The position numbers were made by a program, and so were the translations under genes. Under the pieces are notes generated by a model. The model made no database searches and was not told the origin of the DNA. It was given only the letters and a program-made list of their open reading frames with translations. This document shows, piece after piece, positions 1 through 11,644 of a stretch of 64,000 bases of DNA. Numbering within the stretch: position 1 is the first letter of the stretch; each line of letters opens with the position of its first letter. Origin of the DNA: Nelumbo lutea (Eukaryota > Streptophyta > Magnoliopsida > Proteales > Nelumbonaceae). The stretch spans positions 73,528,401 to 73,592,400 of the forward strand of contig JAKGHH010000001.1 in assembly GCA_022828595.1 (NCBI GenBank), in the 5' to 3' direction.

Positions 1-898
1 TACAGAGTTCAACCTTAGACAGATTGTACTAATTAGGAATAGTGATTCCAACTTCCGAATGATCAACCACCATTTCAACATACTGAATCAACCCAATTTA
101 ATCATCAAAGAGACTGGTAATTTCTATAACACTAAAAATCAGTAACTACAGAAGGAACTGGTTATCCTTAAACCAAATGAACAAATAAATGAAGAATACA
201 TGAAACAAGGTGCCGTGAATCAAAAGAAGCTGATCAAAATAAATTGACAGGATAATATCACAAAAAAAAAAGCAAACAAAAACTAAAATATGTATAATCT
301 CTGCCAGGCCTGTTGTGAAAAGTTCTAACAAGAAGAGTCGAAGAAGAAAAGTATTCAAGCGTCATCGGCAAATCTGTAACCTAAAACAAAGCCTGAAGCT
401 CATCTCCTTCGAGATTCAACCCGTCAAATAGAGAAGAAAGAGAAAAAAAAAAAAAAAAAAAAGGAAAATAAGAGGGGAAGAAAAAGAAAATAGGACCCAA
501 GTGTTTGTAGTGAGGCTTGAATAACAAAATCAAACTAAGAACAGAAGGACGGTAGGGAGAAAACCCAGAATACGATACCTCTGCAAGATGAGAACGAGCT
601 CGGATTAATGTCTATACGACTCTACCCTATTGCTGCGAACAGATACAGGATTGAACTTGCAAAATGGAACCTTCGAACAAATAATGCGAGAAAAAAAAAA
701 AGTAAATAAATAAAAATGAATAAAAGCCTAAGACCTCGGGAAAAGGAAAAGAAAGGGATTTTGGAGGAAAAATCTGTGTTCTTTCGTTTACCAGTTGCCA
801 CTCGTCTCAAGTTGGTATTGCGCGTGCATGGGAATAAAGTATAGTCGTCACCTCACCCAAATCGGGCCGGATTATATCGGGTCGAGAGAAACGCTAAC
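1..898 (-). other. Possible 5' end of a leftward gene (unidentified); otherwise no gene seen
   Basis: No protein here is recognisable. Read on the minus strand, the stretch from about 800 down to 350 looks like a 5' untranslated leader: pyrimidine-rich tracts, a short ATG-started reading frame near 400, and splice-like signals (GAG followed by GTATCG at 579-574, and a TTTTAG/GTTACA junction near 385). A TATA-like CTATACTTTAT lies at about 833-843 on the minus strand. If this is a gene, its body lies to the left of the window. The short reading frames at 146-358 and 622-810 are hydrophobic, low in complexity and unlike any family I know, so I do not call them. Confidence 0.25.
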
Positions 899-928
899 TA
901 CGGGTGCAAGTCGGGCGAATTGGGCCGG
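899..928. mobile_element. Left end of a GC-rich hAT-type MITE split by the large hAT element
   Basis: The sequence begins TACGGGTGCAAGTCGGGC, close to the inverse of the element end at 9467-9484 (GCCCGACTTGCACCCCTA). It runs into GGGCCGG just before the target duplication of the large hAT element at 937. GC-rich GGGC/GCCC sequence of the same character resumes right after that element, at 7387-7530. The simplest reading is an older MITE used as the insertion target. Its right terminus was not found. Confidence 0.45.
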
Positions 929-3296
929 GTTTTAACTAGGGGTGAACATAATTCGGTTAAAATCGAAAAATCGAACCGAAATTTCGGTTTCGATTTAAAT
1001 GGTTCAGCCTAATTGATTTTTCAGTTGGGTTCGGATTTTGTTATTCGATTTTTGTATATTTCGGTATTTTGGTCATCATATATGCTAAATCGATTAACTA
1101 AAAAATCGATTTAATTTTATAATTATATATTTTTAATATTACAAGTTATAATTTTATATTAATATTTAATTAATTAATTAATTAATAAATATACTTATAT
1201 ACAATTATACATCGAAAATTGAACACGGAACATCCATAACCACAATAAGCAATAAGTTGATATAAAAGTTTGACTAATTTCGTATTAGACACGAAAAGTC
1301 AAAAACAAGAAAACTCTTCGTCTTCTATGGTCCGCTTCGGCACTTCCAGTTCTGACTCTAAAGCAGTCAAGACCAGACTCTAGAGTCGAGAGTCCTCCCA
1401 GTCTCAGCCCCAAGCATTTTGCACTCAGGCAAACTTCCGACTTTCGCAGACCTAGACTCAGTTCCGTTGTGCTCTTCCAATCTTCCTTCCTCAATCTCTT
1501 CTTTGAATTCTCTCTACTGTCAACTGTCGTGCCGCCATCGTTCTTCTTCGGTTCTTCTTCTTCTTCACTGTCAGTTATAGGCCTTACAGGCTTACAACAG
1601 CCAACAGATAACTAATAAACTAATTTCTTCTTCTTCTTCTTCTTCTTTTGATAGAACATAGAATGACTAAGACTGACTAACAGAAGACTTGCTCCAGGCT
1701 CCACTGACTGAGACTAACTGCCGGCTGCCGCTACATCAATGCATCTTATTCTAGCTCCAGGCTCCGATTCACCACTTCAAGTCTTCACCTCCGGTTACAT
1801 GTAACTAATTAACTTCTTCTTATCAAAATCTTTTAAATATTTAGATTTTATACCGTATATGGTTACTGTATTTTTTATTGAAACAAAAAAGAAGAGATAA
1901 AGTTCATTAAAATTTTAAAAATAATGGAAATGAAAATGAAACCTCGGAATCTCATCAAAGTTCAAAACTTCGGTTCATGCAAACATTTTCAAAAAGTGCT
2001 TAAGCCAAATGCTTTCTCATGGCCCTAACCATCATCTCAGTGAACACACAACACAAATTTATAGTGATTAATTCATTAGGAAAAAGCTATTCCATGGTTA
2101 GCAAACTCAAATAGTACATGGAAATTGACATTTTAAAGAAAATGTCCCAAATTGCATATTTTTCAAAAATATGGAAAAAGACAAACAAATCAGGGAAAAA
2201 TAAATAAAGAAATATCAAATAATTCAAATTTTCAAAGATGCAGAACAAAAAAAAATTGAGGATCTTTAATTTTATATATAACTAAAATTAAAAATATTTA
2301 TATTTAACAAATGCATATCTTTAATGTATTATACTATACATATAAAATATCATGAATTTCTTACTTGAAGCTTTTTAAATAAGAACGGATTAATAAATGT
2401 AATGCATATATTTTTTGGTAATCAACAAAAATATATATGTAGACAATCTTTTACCATAATATGTTTATTTGACCAAACTATTTGACATGTCCCTTTTACT
2501 CTTGGTTCCCCAATTGTAAACAAAAATTTTGCATTACAAATTAAAAATGCCAATTAAATATATTTTTTTATAAGTAATAAATTGATTTATTAAGAATGAT
2601 TAATATGAGCCAACAAATATGTTACTGAACTAACTAGAATGTGAAATACCCTATTTGTAACACATATCCAAAGAATCAAACAATATCAATATATCCTATC
2701 ACCCAAACAATCTGAAATTCACATAAACATAGGAATTGGAGATTTGGTTTATTTCCCCATGAATTATTTCCTTACTTTCACATATCATCACTCTCTATTG
2801 CTTTCATCTACTTTCTACACCTTTTCACAAGAAAATAAAATAAAAGAGATCAAAGAGAGTGAAAAAAAAAACTTCAAATTTTGTTACATTTTTTAATTTA
2901 TTTTTTCTATTTCTACCACTCTATGGTTGTAATTTGCATAATTCTCACTCATTAATTCATTCAAACTATTTGCCCCTTGAGGAAGGTACATAATAGAAAC
3001 TCACTCTTCTCAGATACTCATTAATTCATTAAAATTATGATTGTATTTTTTTAATTTTTATAAATTGTTGTTTTTATTTTGATAGGGATTTGGACTTAGA
3101 TTCTTGGAGTATTTATTTAGTGTGCTATATTTTTTTAGCAACGACATCATCTACCTTATCATGTAATGTAAGTTTGCTCTTACCTAGTTCTCTTTTTGTT
3201 TCTTAAGTGAATTATGATTGCGGACGTTCAAGTATTTTATTCCATTCGTTTGTTAGTTTTAACATATATCTTATCCTTTGTGAATTGTGATTTTAG

Positions 3297-5455
3297 ATGT
3301 CACAACAAAATAGAAACACTCCTATCAATATTACTGAAGTTGGAAGTCCACAGCCCCGGCCCCGGCCTTCCAACCAAAAGGATTTGATGAATGTAATTGC
3401 TAAAGGAAAAAGAAAAACGATGAAGGAAAGGTCAGAAGTATGGGATCACTTTTCAAAATTTATCTCATATAAGGGTGAAGTAAAGGGTAAGTGCAACTAC
3501 TGTGATAGAGAAAAGCCCCTATAGCTTAGAGGCAAAATTGTCACAGTTAAATATGCAATCAGCCTCAAGGGAGGGGGAGGGTGGAAACACTAAGAAGATG
3601 AGTTCCCTTAGTTGTTGGAAGTTTGACCAAGAGGCCATTAGAAAGGGCTTAACTCAGATGTTCATTGTTGATGAGTTTCCGTTCAAGTTTGTGGATGGAG
3701 AGGGCTTTAAATAGTTTATGACACTTTCATGTCCTAGGCTTCGAATTCTATCTAGATGGACTATTGCCAGAGATTGTTACCAATTGTATCTAAATGAAAA
3801 ATTAAAGTTAAAGAAATTCCTAAAAATATTCATGCCAAAGGATTTGTTTTGCTATAGACACATGGTCTTCTTTGCAAAGAATCAACCGCATGTCTTTAAC
3901 GGCCCACTTTATTGATAATGATTGGAAATTGAATAAAAATGTTCTTAACTTTTGTACAATTTCTAGTCATAAAGGAAAGACCATTAGTAAGGAGGTGGAA
4001 AAATGTTTGACTGATAAAGTCTTTTCTATTACAGTTGACAATGCAAATTCAAATGATGTTGCAATTACATATTTGAAAGGGAAATATTTTTAATCGGGGA
4101 ATTTGTATTCTATATAGGAAATTGCTTCATATGAGGTGCATTGCAAAAATTTGAAGAAATTGGTAAGTTGTGAATGATGGCTTGAAAGAAATTGGTAAGT
4201 CTATTAGTCGTGTTTGGGAGGCTGTGAGATATGTGAGGTAATCTCCACGTAGGTTGCAAAAATTTAAAGAATTTGTTGATGTTGAAAACATTCAAAGTAA
4301 GAGTTTGTTGTGTTTAGATGTTAGTAGTAGATGGAATTCAACATACCTAATGTTAAATGCAGCTCAAAAGTTTGAAAGAGTCTTTGAGATGTTTGAGGAT
4401 TATGATCCTCATTTTAGAAGTGAACTTGAGATGGATGATGGGATTCCTATTTGTTTTTATTGGGAGAATGTTAGGAGGCTAGTGCTATTTTTACAACATT
4501 TTTATGATCTCACAATACTAGTTTCAGGCTCCTTGTATGTCACATCTAACAACTTTTCCATGAAATTAATGCAGTTGAGTGCCTTTTACAAGAATGGGTA
4601 AATTGTGAGGACAAAAATTTAAGGGCGATGGCAAAGAGGATGAAAGAAAAGTATGATAAGTATTGAGGAAACATTGAAAAGATGAATAAATTTATCTATA
4701 TTATAGTTGTGTTAAACCCTTGGAACAAATTAGAGTATGTGAAGTTTGTACTTGAAACTTATCAAGGTGCAAAGAACCAAGAATTTGCAAAAAGAGTTAG
4801 GGAAAACTTGTATGAATTGTATAATGAATACAAGAGTATGTTTGCACCTTAGAGTGGACAAACTACTGAAAAGGTCAAATGTTCAATTTCAAGTGAGATA
4901 GAGAGTGAGCAACTCCAACAATCACAAGCAAAGAATATGTTGATGATGCTTCGATTTAATGAGTACAAGTCATTAAGTGGCGGGGGAGATGCTAAATCAA
5001 AGTTGGATAGATATCTGAGTGAAGATACTGAAAAGGGACAAGGTAATGATGACTTTGATATTCTAGGATGGTGGAAAGTTAATAGTCCCAAATTCCCTAT
5101 ACTTTTACAGATGGCTCGTGATGTATTAGTAGTTCTCATTTCTACAGTTGCTTCTGAGTCTACTTTTAGCACTGGAGAACGAGTGCTTGATGCATTTAAG
5201 AGCTCATTGGCACTTAAGGTAGCAGAAGCACTTATATGTACTCGAGATTGGACTCGATCATCGCAACATGCAATTAATGTTGAAGATTTAGAAGAGATTG
5301 ACAAATTTGAAAATGGTAATACTCTTTTTTATTTAAGTTTCATATATCATTTTTAATGATAATTGTTTAGCCTTCGTAAATGATTAAATGATACATATTT
5401 TTCTTCCTTTCTAGATTTACCAAAGAGTGCATTGGAGCAAACAATAGTGATTGAT
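3297..5455 (+). pseudogene. BED zinc finger hAT transposase, broken
   Basis: A hAT-family transposase (zf-BED / RICESLEEPER type) in several frames. From 3390 to 3525 the BED region is visible (SEVWDHFSKF, then KGKCNYCDREK) and then breaks off by frameshift and deletion before the expected His pair. From about 3840 to 4090 the catalytic-core start is readable (AIDTWSS, MSLTAHFIDNDWKL, SITVDNANSND). From 4254 to 4600 the middle continues (DVSSRWNSTYLML, FWENV-like segment, GSLYVTSNNF). From 4937 to 5310 the C-terminal hAT dimerisation domain is the best preserved part (FDILGWWKVNSPKFPILLQM, STVASESTFSTGERVLD). At least three stop or frame breaks separate these pieces, so no functional protein is expected. 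It is the coding cargo of the surrounding hAT element. Confidence 0.85.
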
Positions 5456-5780
5456 ATTTGATCATTAAATTCATTCCTATGCTTATTCTTGGGTAAGTTT
5501 TAAAATTCCATACTTATATTGTATAATGGACTATTTTATATTTACTCACCTTAATTTTCTAACAAGGGGCCTTTCTTTCAAATAGATATAGTAGGTGGGA
5601 GGCAAAGTCTTTGTGGAAATGTTGTAGTGGTAGAAGTTTTGGACTTTTAGTTGTCTTTGAAGTTCTAAAAGTATCTAAACAAGAGAAGTAGAAGAAATCA
5701 TCGGTTAGGTTAGACAAAGTCTTGGCGACTTAGCCTCTTGGGTGCTCCAAAGAAGATTTGGACTATTACTTAATACCTTT

Positions 5781-5931
5781 CTTTTGGATAATATTTCTTC
5801 TAGAAAACATTTTTTTATTATGTAAATTTCTGTTAATTCCTTAGTTTGTTAACATGTTAATAGAGTTACCCATCAGTTAGATATGTTTAAAACTTTAAAT
5901 GGGCATGTCCTCTTCTTGTGTTGATTCATTT
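5781..5931 (+). repeat. Direct repeat, copy 1 (flanks the LRR fragment)
   Basis: About 150 bp starting CTTTTGGATAATATTTCTTC and ending near TGTTGATTCATTTA. It recurs in the same direction at 6951-7100 with roughly 10% differences. The two copies bracket the LRR receptor-kinase fragment inside the hAT element. Confidence 0.85.
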
Positions 5932-6422
5932 ATATATGAAACCATTGAATTCATTTCTTATTTATAAATGAATCATATGAATCATATAAATCATCTAAAC
6001 TATAAATCAGATTCATTTTTGTCTCTTTGTTGTATTTGACCAATTGTAGAAATTAGAGATGCCATTATTGTTACCTTTAACCATTTAAGGTTGTCTTGTT
6101 CAGCCTCAAGCAAAACTAATATCAAGGAGTTGGAAAGGTTTGTAGAGTGTTAAATCGAATTTGAAGTTGTTGAGGTGTTTGTTTTAATGTATTGAACCTT
6201 GTGTCTTACTCTTAAATCGAATTTGAAGTTTGTTGGATTTCAGATTCCAAAGCAAGGTTTGTAGAGTGTGAGATGGATACAATGGCTAAAATTAGGTTAG
6301 TTTTACTTGAGTTTAAAAGGATTCATGAAGGGACTGGAGGCTCTAACTAGTTTTTTCATGCAGGTCCGAGCTTTGTTAGCTAAAATATGAGCTCCTTCTA
6401 CTATGTTAGCTAAATCCGAGCT

Positions 6423-6950
6423 TTGGATAATGACTTCTCTAGGTACTTCCCAGAAACATATGTTGAATGCAAGTCACTGCTGAGGTTAAGGATCAACAAG
6501 AACCGCTTATCTAGGTCAATTTCTAATGGACTTGGGGATTACCCGATGCAAATATCATAGATTTTGGAGATAATGGCTTTAGTGGAGGAATATCTTCAGA
6601 TATTGGGATTTCCACTAGCTTAACTGAATTGTAGTTAAAGAACAATAAATTTTTAGGTGAGCTCTCACCAGAACTTGGTATGCTTACTACCAAGTTAGAG
6701 ATTTAAAGCAACTACCATTTCTGCATTTAGAGGAGAACTTATTAACAATATCAATACCAATAGAATTGGGTAAGTGTACCAGATTGGTGGACTTGAATCT
6801 TGCCAGGAATTCTCTTAATGGTGATATCCTTGAAGTACTTTCCCAGTTAAACTCTTTGAATTCTCTGAATCTTTCACAAAACAAGCTTTTAGGTATAATC
6901 CCAAAGAATCTACAGAAGTTGAAGCTAAGTTCCATTGATTTTTTGAAAAC
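6423..6950 (+). pseudogene. LRR receptor-like kinase fragment (subfamily XI, CEPR2-like), captured in a hAT element
   Basis: Rightward leucine-rich repeats spread over more than one frame: NDFSRYFPETYVECKSLLRL, INKNRLS, a segment reading IIDFGDNGFSGG after a one-base shift, HLEENLLTISIPIELGKCTR, LVDLNLARNSLNGDI, LNSLNLSQNKLLGIIPKNLQ, KLKLSSIDF. The repeat order and wording match the C-terminal ectodomain repeats of LRR-RLK subfamily XI, closest in my memory to Arabidopsis CEPR2 (At1g72180). No signal peptide, membrane segment or kinase domain is present. The homology stops within SSIDF, where the second direct repeat begins. Several stops exclude function as a receptor. I infer capture of a host exon fragment by the transposon. 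Confidence 0.75.
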
Positions 6951-7100
6951 CTTTTGGATAATATTTCTTCTAAAAAACCTTTCTTATCATATAAATTTCT
7001 GTTAATTCCTTAGTTTGTTAACATGTTAATAGGGCTGCCATCAGTTAAATATGTTTAAAACTTTAAATAGGCATGCCCTCTTCTTGTGTTGATTCATTTA
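6951..7100 (+). repeat. Direct repeat, copy 2 (flanks the LRR fragment)
   Basis: Second copy of the ~150-bp unit at 5781-5931, same direction, 1170 bp further on. It starts exactly where the LRR homology ends. Confidence 0.85.
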
Positions 7101-7386
7101 CCTAAGGATGCAGTAAGGCCCATAACCCACTTAATTTTCCTTTGGGTTTTGGCATTATTGCCAATTTTTTTTTTCTTTTTTTTCTTTTTTATGGAAATTG
7201 TGTTCAAAACACATATTCCATATTTCGGTTCTAACTGAAATAACCGAAAAAAATTGGTTCAGTTTATTCAGTTTTCAAATATTTCAGTAATTTGGTTTAT
7301 CATATAGCTAAATCGGTTTTTAGAATTCTGATTTTTTTGGTTTGGTTTTAAACCAAAAAAACTGAATGCTCACCCCTAGTTTTAGC

Positions 7387-8480
7387 TCAACCCAGGCAAC
7401 CCTAAGAGTTGGCCCTAAAGCCCAAGCCCAACCTGAGGTCAAGTCTAAATTATCCAAATTAAGCCCAACCCGAACTAAAATTTCAGGCACTCGGGTTGGG
7501 CCCAAGCCCGGGCCAGATTTGGATTGGTTAATTAGCCCAAAGCCCCAAACTAAAAATTAATATACATTAATATCAAACAATGCAAGGCTCATTCGGACAC
7601 TCTTCAAATAGCCTTTATAGCCCTCCACACCTATGTACTTTATTTCATGGGGAGATATTCCCAATTAAAGGCCATAAAGTATGTTCGAACGGGCCTTGCA
7701 TTAACTAAAGCCGAGTTTGCAATACATATATTGCATTTAGAAAAGAAAAAATACAATATAATTTTCATCATAAAATTAAAAGGAATATTATTTTATTTAG
7801 AAAATATTAGATATACCTGGAATTTTCTTTGAATCATAAACTGAAAACTTTAATTTCAAAAGGGGAAAAAGAAAAGATACCTAGTTTTGGTAAGTTTAGT
7901 GTTAACTTCAATCATCAAGTATAAAATAAAATAATTCAATTAATCTAAAGAACCGCCAACTTAAAACTTCACCCATCACTATTAGAAATTAATAATGTCA
8001 TGTAAATCTTGCCATACAACCATTAAGTAAAAGTTAACTTCCAAATAAAAATATATAACTATTAAAATTAATTAAGTAATCCTCCACAAAACAATAAAAG
8101 AGTCTAAGATCATTAAAAAATCTTTAGCTACAAAGTTTAACATCTCTCAAAATAACTTCAACAGCAGCCCAAGATCTTCCAAAATCCATTCAACTTCTTA
8201 TTCCTAAAAACTAATTAATAAATTCATAAATTTAGTAAAGAAGTAATAGTATTTAAATGGATATAGAAATACACGTGTGTTTAAAAATTATAATCACCTC
8301 AAGCACTCATTATGTAGTGAGATTAGACATTAATAGAACAAGGTGTGCTAGAACTGAAGCCAGATCTAGCACCAATTTCATTTGACAAGGCTATTGAAAA
8401 GGAAAAAGAACTTCTGATTATAAGTTTATATTAATAAAACAAAAGGAGAATACAATAAATAATTAGAAATTGAAGTACCT
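7387..8480. other. GC-rich MITE remainder, then AT-rich sequence without a gene
   Basis: 7387-7530 is rich in GGCCC/GGGCC words (for example GGGTTGGGCCCAAGCCCGGG) like the MITEs elsewhere in the window, and is probably the right part of the element begun at 899. From 7570 to 8480 the sequence is AT-rich with no recognisable coding or structured element. Confidence 0.4.
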
Positions 8481-9012
8481 GTCTCTATCTCCTTAAGAAC
8501 TTATAGTTTTTCCTCAATTTGAATTGAATTTGATGGACCTCTTAACCAATATTGAGTACATTAAAGACTCAACAATCTTTGGTGTTAATGAACTACGAAA
8601 TTGATCAAGCACTCTACCCCCTGCACTAAAGGCATAATCTAAAGCAACAATTGATACAAGAATAGCTAAGATATCTTTTGCCATTTGAGAAAGCACACGA
8701 TATTTGTGGCTATTCAATTTCCACCAAATCAAAATATCAAAACTTGAGCTCTCTTCTTCTAATGCATCCTCTAAGTAACGATCCAATTTCTGGTTTCACA
8801 ATTGTTTTTTCATTTCTTAAAACCATATGATATTCTCTCTTGAAAGATTCAGATGATTTAATAGACCCCTCTACTCCATCATTATGAACTTTTTGTGAAG
8901 GCTCAATTGCTAAGACAAAAGATGAATCCATGACTTTATATTGCTGAAAAACTTTTTCCATTGTACATTTAATTTTATCCATAATCTGATTCACCTTGTT
9001 AACATCATCATA

Positions 9013-9119
9013 AACTCGGGCCCGAGAAGTCGGGTTTTCTATTTTTCATGTCAAGCTCAGGCCTAGTCCTTAGGTAGCCCAAACTCGGACCGACCCGGCC
9101 TAATTATATACACACACAC

Positions 9120-9156
<37 letters not shown>

Positions 9157-9484
9157 GTTGCATACATATTTACATATATATACATACATATTTGTATATA
9201 TAACATTTGTATAGATATTTTAGATACATACTTACACACATACATAAATATATGTATATATATTTGCATAAATACATTTATATATCTATAATTTTAGAGT
9301 GGGTTATTGACCAACCCGAGCCCAGCCCGGCCCAAACCCAACCTGAGTGCATCAAATTACAAGGTGGGTTGGGCTTGGGTTGGGAAAATCGGGCTTGACC
9401 TCAGGCTCAGGCCTTAAGCCCAAATTTTAGGGTAGGCTTGGGTTGACCATAAACCCGACCCAACCCGCCCGACTTGCACCCCTA
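9013..9484. mobile_element. GC-rich hAT-type MITE with CA/TG microsatellite, inside hAT transposase 2
   Basis: The right end is clear: GCCCGACTTGCACCCCTA at 9467-9484. The left end is degenerate (GAGAAGTCGGGTT near 9024). Both arms carry GGGCC/AACCCG words. The centre holds (CA)n/(TG)n at 9109-9152 and an AT-rich tract. It splits the hAT reading frame between FYDAT and DVNKVNQIMDK. The 9-bp word TTTATGATG (minus strand) occurs on both sides, but not directly at the ends, so I do not call it a target duplication. Confidence 0.6.
9109..9152. repeat. (CA)n followed by (TG)n microsatellite
   Basis: About five CA units are followed directly by about fifteen TG units, so the two halves are partly self-complementary. 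Confidence 0.9.
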
Positions 9485-10406
9485 TTTGTAGCATCATAAA
9501 AGGTCTCCAAGAATCTACACAAGCTCCTAGTCTTTTTCCAATCTTCTAAAATGGAAGGTCCTAATTTTATAAAATGCACATCTTGCTCTTATAGGCACTA
9601 AAATGCTTTTTGGAACTCTAAAGCATAAAGTAAGTGGAGTTCCATTGAGTACAAATATCCAAACAAATTGATTTCTTACTTTTTATTCTCTTCACACATT
9701 TTTTGAATTGTTGCAAACATGATGGTGAATTCCTAATACTTGACACTATCATGAATACAACATATTGAATCTTGAATCTCATCTAACCCTTTGTTCACAG
9801 TGAGATTCAAAATATGGGCCGTACATTGTACATCAAAGAATTCACCATCTAACAAGAGGTCATTTTTCTTACTTAATTTCCTCTCAAAGTCCGAACTGCA
9901 ATGTCATTTGAAGATGCATTATCTACCGTTATAGTTCCAAATTTCTCTAAACATCAAGATATCAGACACAATTCAATTTCATGTGCAATGACCTCACCGG
10001 TGTGTGGAGTTGGAACAATATGTAAATTAATAATTTTTTCTACAACTTCCAATCCTTATCATCATAATGAGCAATGAGGCACATATATCAAAGATTTTGG
10101 ATAGAAGTCCAAAGATCAATGGCCAAACATACTTGTGATGAACTTGTTAATTCTTCTTTCAATTTTTCTCTCTCACACATAAATCCATGCAATCCTTGGT
10201 TATAGTGGTCTAAGACACAACCTGAAATCTAGGTTGAATAGATCCACCAAAATTCTTAAAACCCTCATGCTCCACAAAATTGAACGGTAGCTAATAAAAA
10301 ATTATCATTTTAGCTAGCTCTTTTCAACCTAAATCTTGATCAAATTTCCAAACCACATAGTCAACATTTGCATCAGACCCAAATGAAAGGACTTATTGCC
10401 TTGAAT

Positions 10407-10601
10407 CAAGGTTCAAAGTATCGATACGGGACCCACCGATACGCCTCTATAGTGGGTGTATCGGGAGTTTGACTGATTCAGGGGATGGAGAAGACCTAAA
10501 TCGGTCCCCTTGAACTAGTTTCAAAAAAATAAAAAATGTATTATCGATTCGCTCGATACGCCCATACCGGCGTATTGGGCGTATCGATATTTTGAACCTT
10601 G
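10407..10601. mobile_element. Small hAT-like MITE, TIR CAAGGTTCAAA(G/A)TATCGATACG
   Basis: A 195-bp element with ~22-bp inverted ends differing at one base. Flanks are CCTTGAAT (10399-10406) and CTTTGAAT (10602-10609), an 8-bp duplication with one mismatch. It carries no coding sequence and interrupts the second hAT transposase between its BED and core segments. Confidence 0.8.
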
Positions 10602-10929
10602 CTTTGAATCATTATTGTTGTAAGGATACCTTTTACATTTTTCAAGATGCCTTTTATATGTGCTAATACCATTTGCACTAGCACATGCAAGGTCCTTACC
10701 ACAATATTTTCATGTTGCTTGGTCAGGCTTTAAACCATGAGGTTTTAGAATTTTTTTAAAAATGTTACCAAACATCATATCCGGATTTATTTCCCTTTTT
10801 ACATTTAGAATCTACCTTTAGAATAACATTTCCTATTGTGTTATCAGAAATTGGAGTTGGAGCTTGCTCATCATTTACACCCATTATTAACATATTCTTG
10901 AAGATTGGAAACCAAGTATAAAGATGTAT

Positions 10930-11640
10930 CCTACAAAAAATTAAAACATAAAATATAAATAATGGAAGATTAAATAATGGTTTAGATTATGTATTTTCAT
11001 GCAATGACAACAAACAAATCAAAGGAAATCAATTAGAAAGCATTTGACATATTTTTTAAAGGGGATTCATTCCCACTTAAGAGAGAAAAACTCCAACATA
11101 TGTACATGCTAAAGCAACCCAATATTGAATTCTATGGTAATAGAAAAATGGTTTTTATTTTCATTAAAGATGCTCCCAAATCAATCATTCAACAAAACTA
11201 AATATTTATATTCAACATATGTACCTTCCATGTGACTTACCCATAAACTAATTTTCCATATATTGTTTTTACCCTCTCCACAAGAACCTTGCACATCGGA
11301 GTTAAATCTTATATCACATATCTACAAAGGATACTTCACCACTAAATAATTGGTTTTCACTACTAGATCTGTCATTATAGAAGTTGATTCTCTATATTCT
11401 AATGATAAATTCCTATCATGGTCTTTTTTGGAATTAAAGGGTTAGTAAACTTAAGTTGACATTGATAAGATAAAAGCTATATCTTATGGGGCTTACTTCA
11501 AAAAAATCAAAATATCTTGACCTAGACAAACATTTTGTATATTTAAATACAAAAACACCACAATCATTATTCTTGCAAACACTTTAAAAAGTGATGGTAA
11601 GTTCAATCACAAATGAATGAATGAAATTTAGCACACTAGA
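10930..11640. other. AT-rich stretch, nothing recognised
   Basis: No reading frame or repeat structure that I can support. It lies between the start side of hAT transposase 2 and the Ulp1-like remains. Confidence 0.4.
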
Positions 11641-11644
11641 TTCA

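Larger units (their letters stand above)
937..7378 (+). mobile_element. Large hAT-superfamily DNA transposon (6.4 kb, degenerate)
   Basis: The element starts TAGGGGTGAACATAATTCGG and ends ACTGAATGCTCACCCCTA, imperfect terminal inverted repeats. The flanks are GTTTTAAC (929-936) and GTTTTAGC (7379-7386), an 8-bp target duplication with one mismatch, as expected for hAT elements. Just inside each end are CGGTT/AACCG-rich stretches. A decayed BED-hAT transposase lies inside in the rightward direction (3297-5455), along with an LRR receptor-kinase fragment (6423-6950) between two direct copies of element sequence. The AT-rich stretches 1060-3290 and 5460-6420 have no recognised gene; they include a CTT-rich tract near 1620-1650. 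The MITE at 44976-45434 has almost the same ends and is probably an internally deleted relative. Stops and frameshifts in the transposase make the element inactive on its own. Confidence 0.75.
8514..10900 (-). pseudogene. Second hAT transposase, broken and interrupted
   Basis: Leftward hAT transposase remains. The BED zinc-finger end is at about 10740-10630 (KYCGKDLACASANGISTYKR, HLEKCKRYP; the first Cys position reads as a stop). Next come VWKFDQD and LPFNFVEHEGF segments at about 10370-10220. A middle part follows at 9560-9485 (RFLETFYDAT). The C-terminal dimerisation domain is at 8786-8514 (FDILIWWKLNSHKYRVLSQM, SIVALDYAFSAGGRVLDQFR). The usual ASESAFSTGGR motif has become ALDYAFSAGGR. Two small elements are inserted, at about 9013-9484 and at 10407-10601, and many stops are present. 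I did not find the terminal repeats of this element. Confidence 0.8.

Noticed and set aside
3297..5455. A domesticated host hAT gene (DAYSLEEPER type)
   Set aside because: Several frame breaks and stops, and it lies between matching transposon ends.
5941..6420. A coding stretch between transposase and LRR fragment
   Set aside because: Only short repeated scraps such as AAATCGAATTTGAAGTT; no coherent frame.
9063..9269. Open frame across the TG microsatellite
   Set aside because: Repeat of Thr-His codons from the microsatellite; no protein family.
899..9484. One giant element from TACGGGTGCAAG (899) to CTTGCACCCCTA (9484)
   Set aside because: The flanks ACGCTAAC and TTTGTAGC do not match, and the hAT frame continues on both sides of 9013-9484, showing the right end belongs to a small insertion there.
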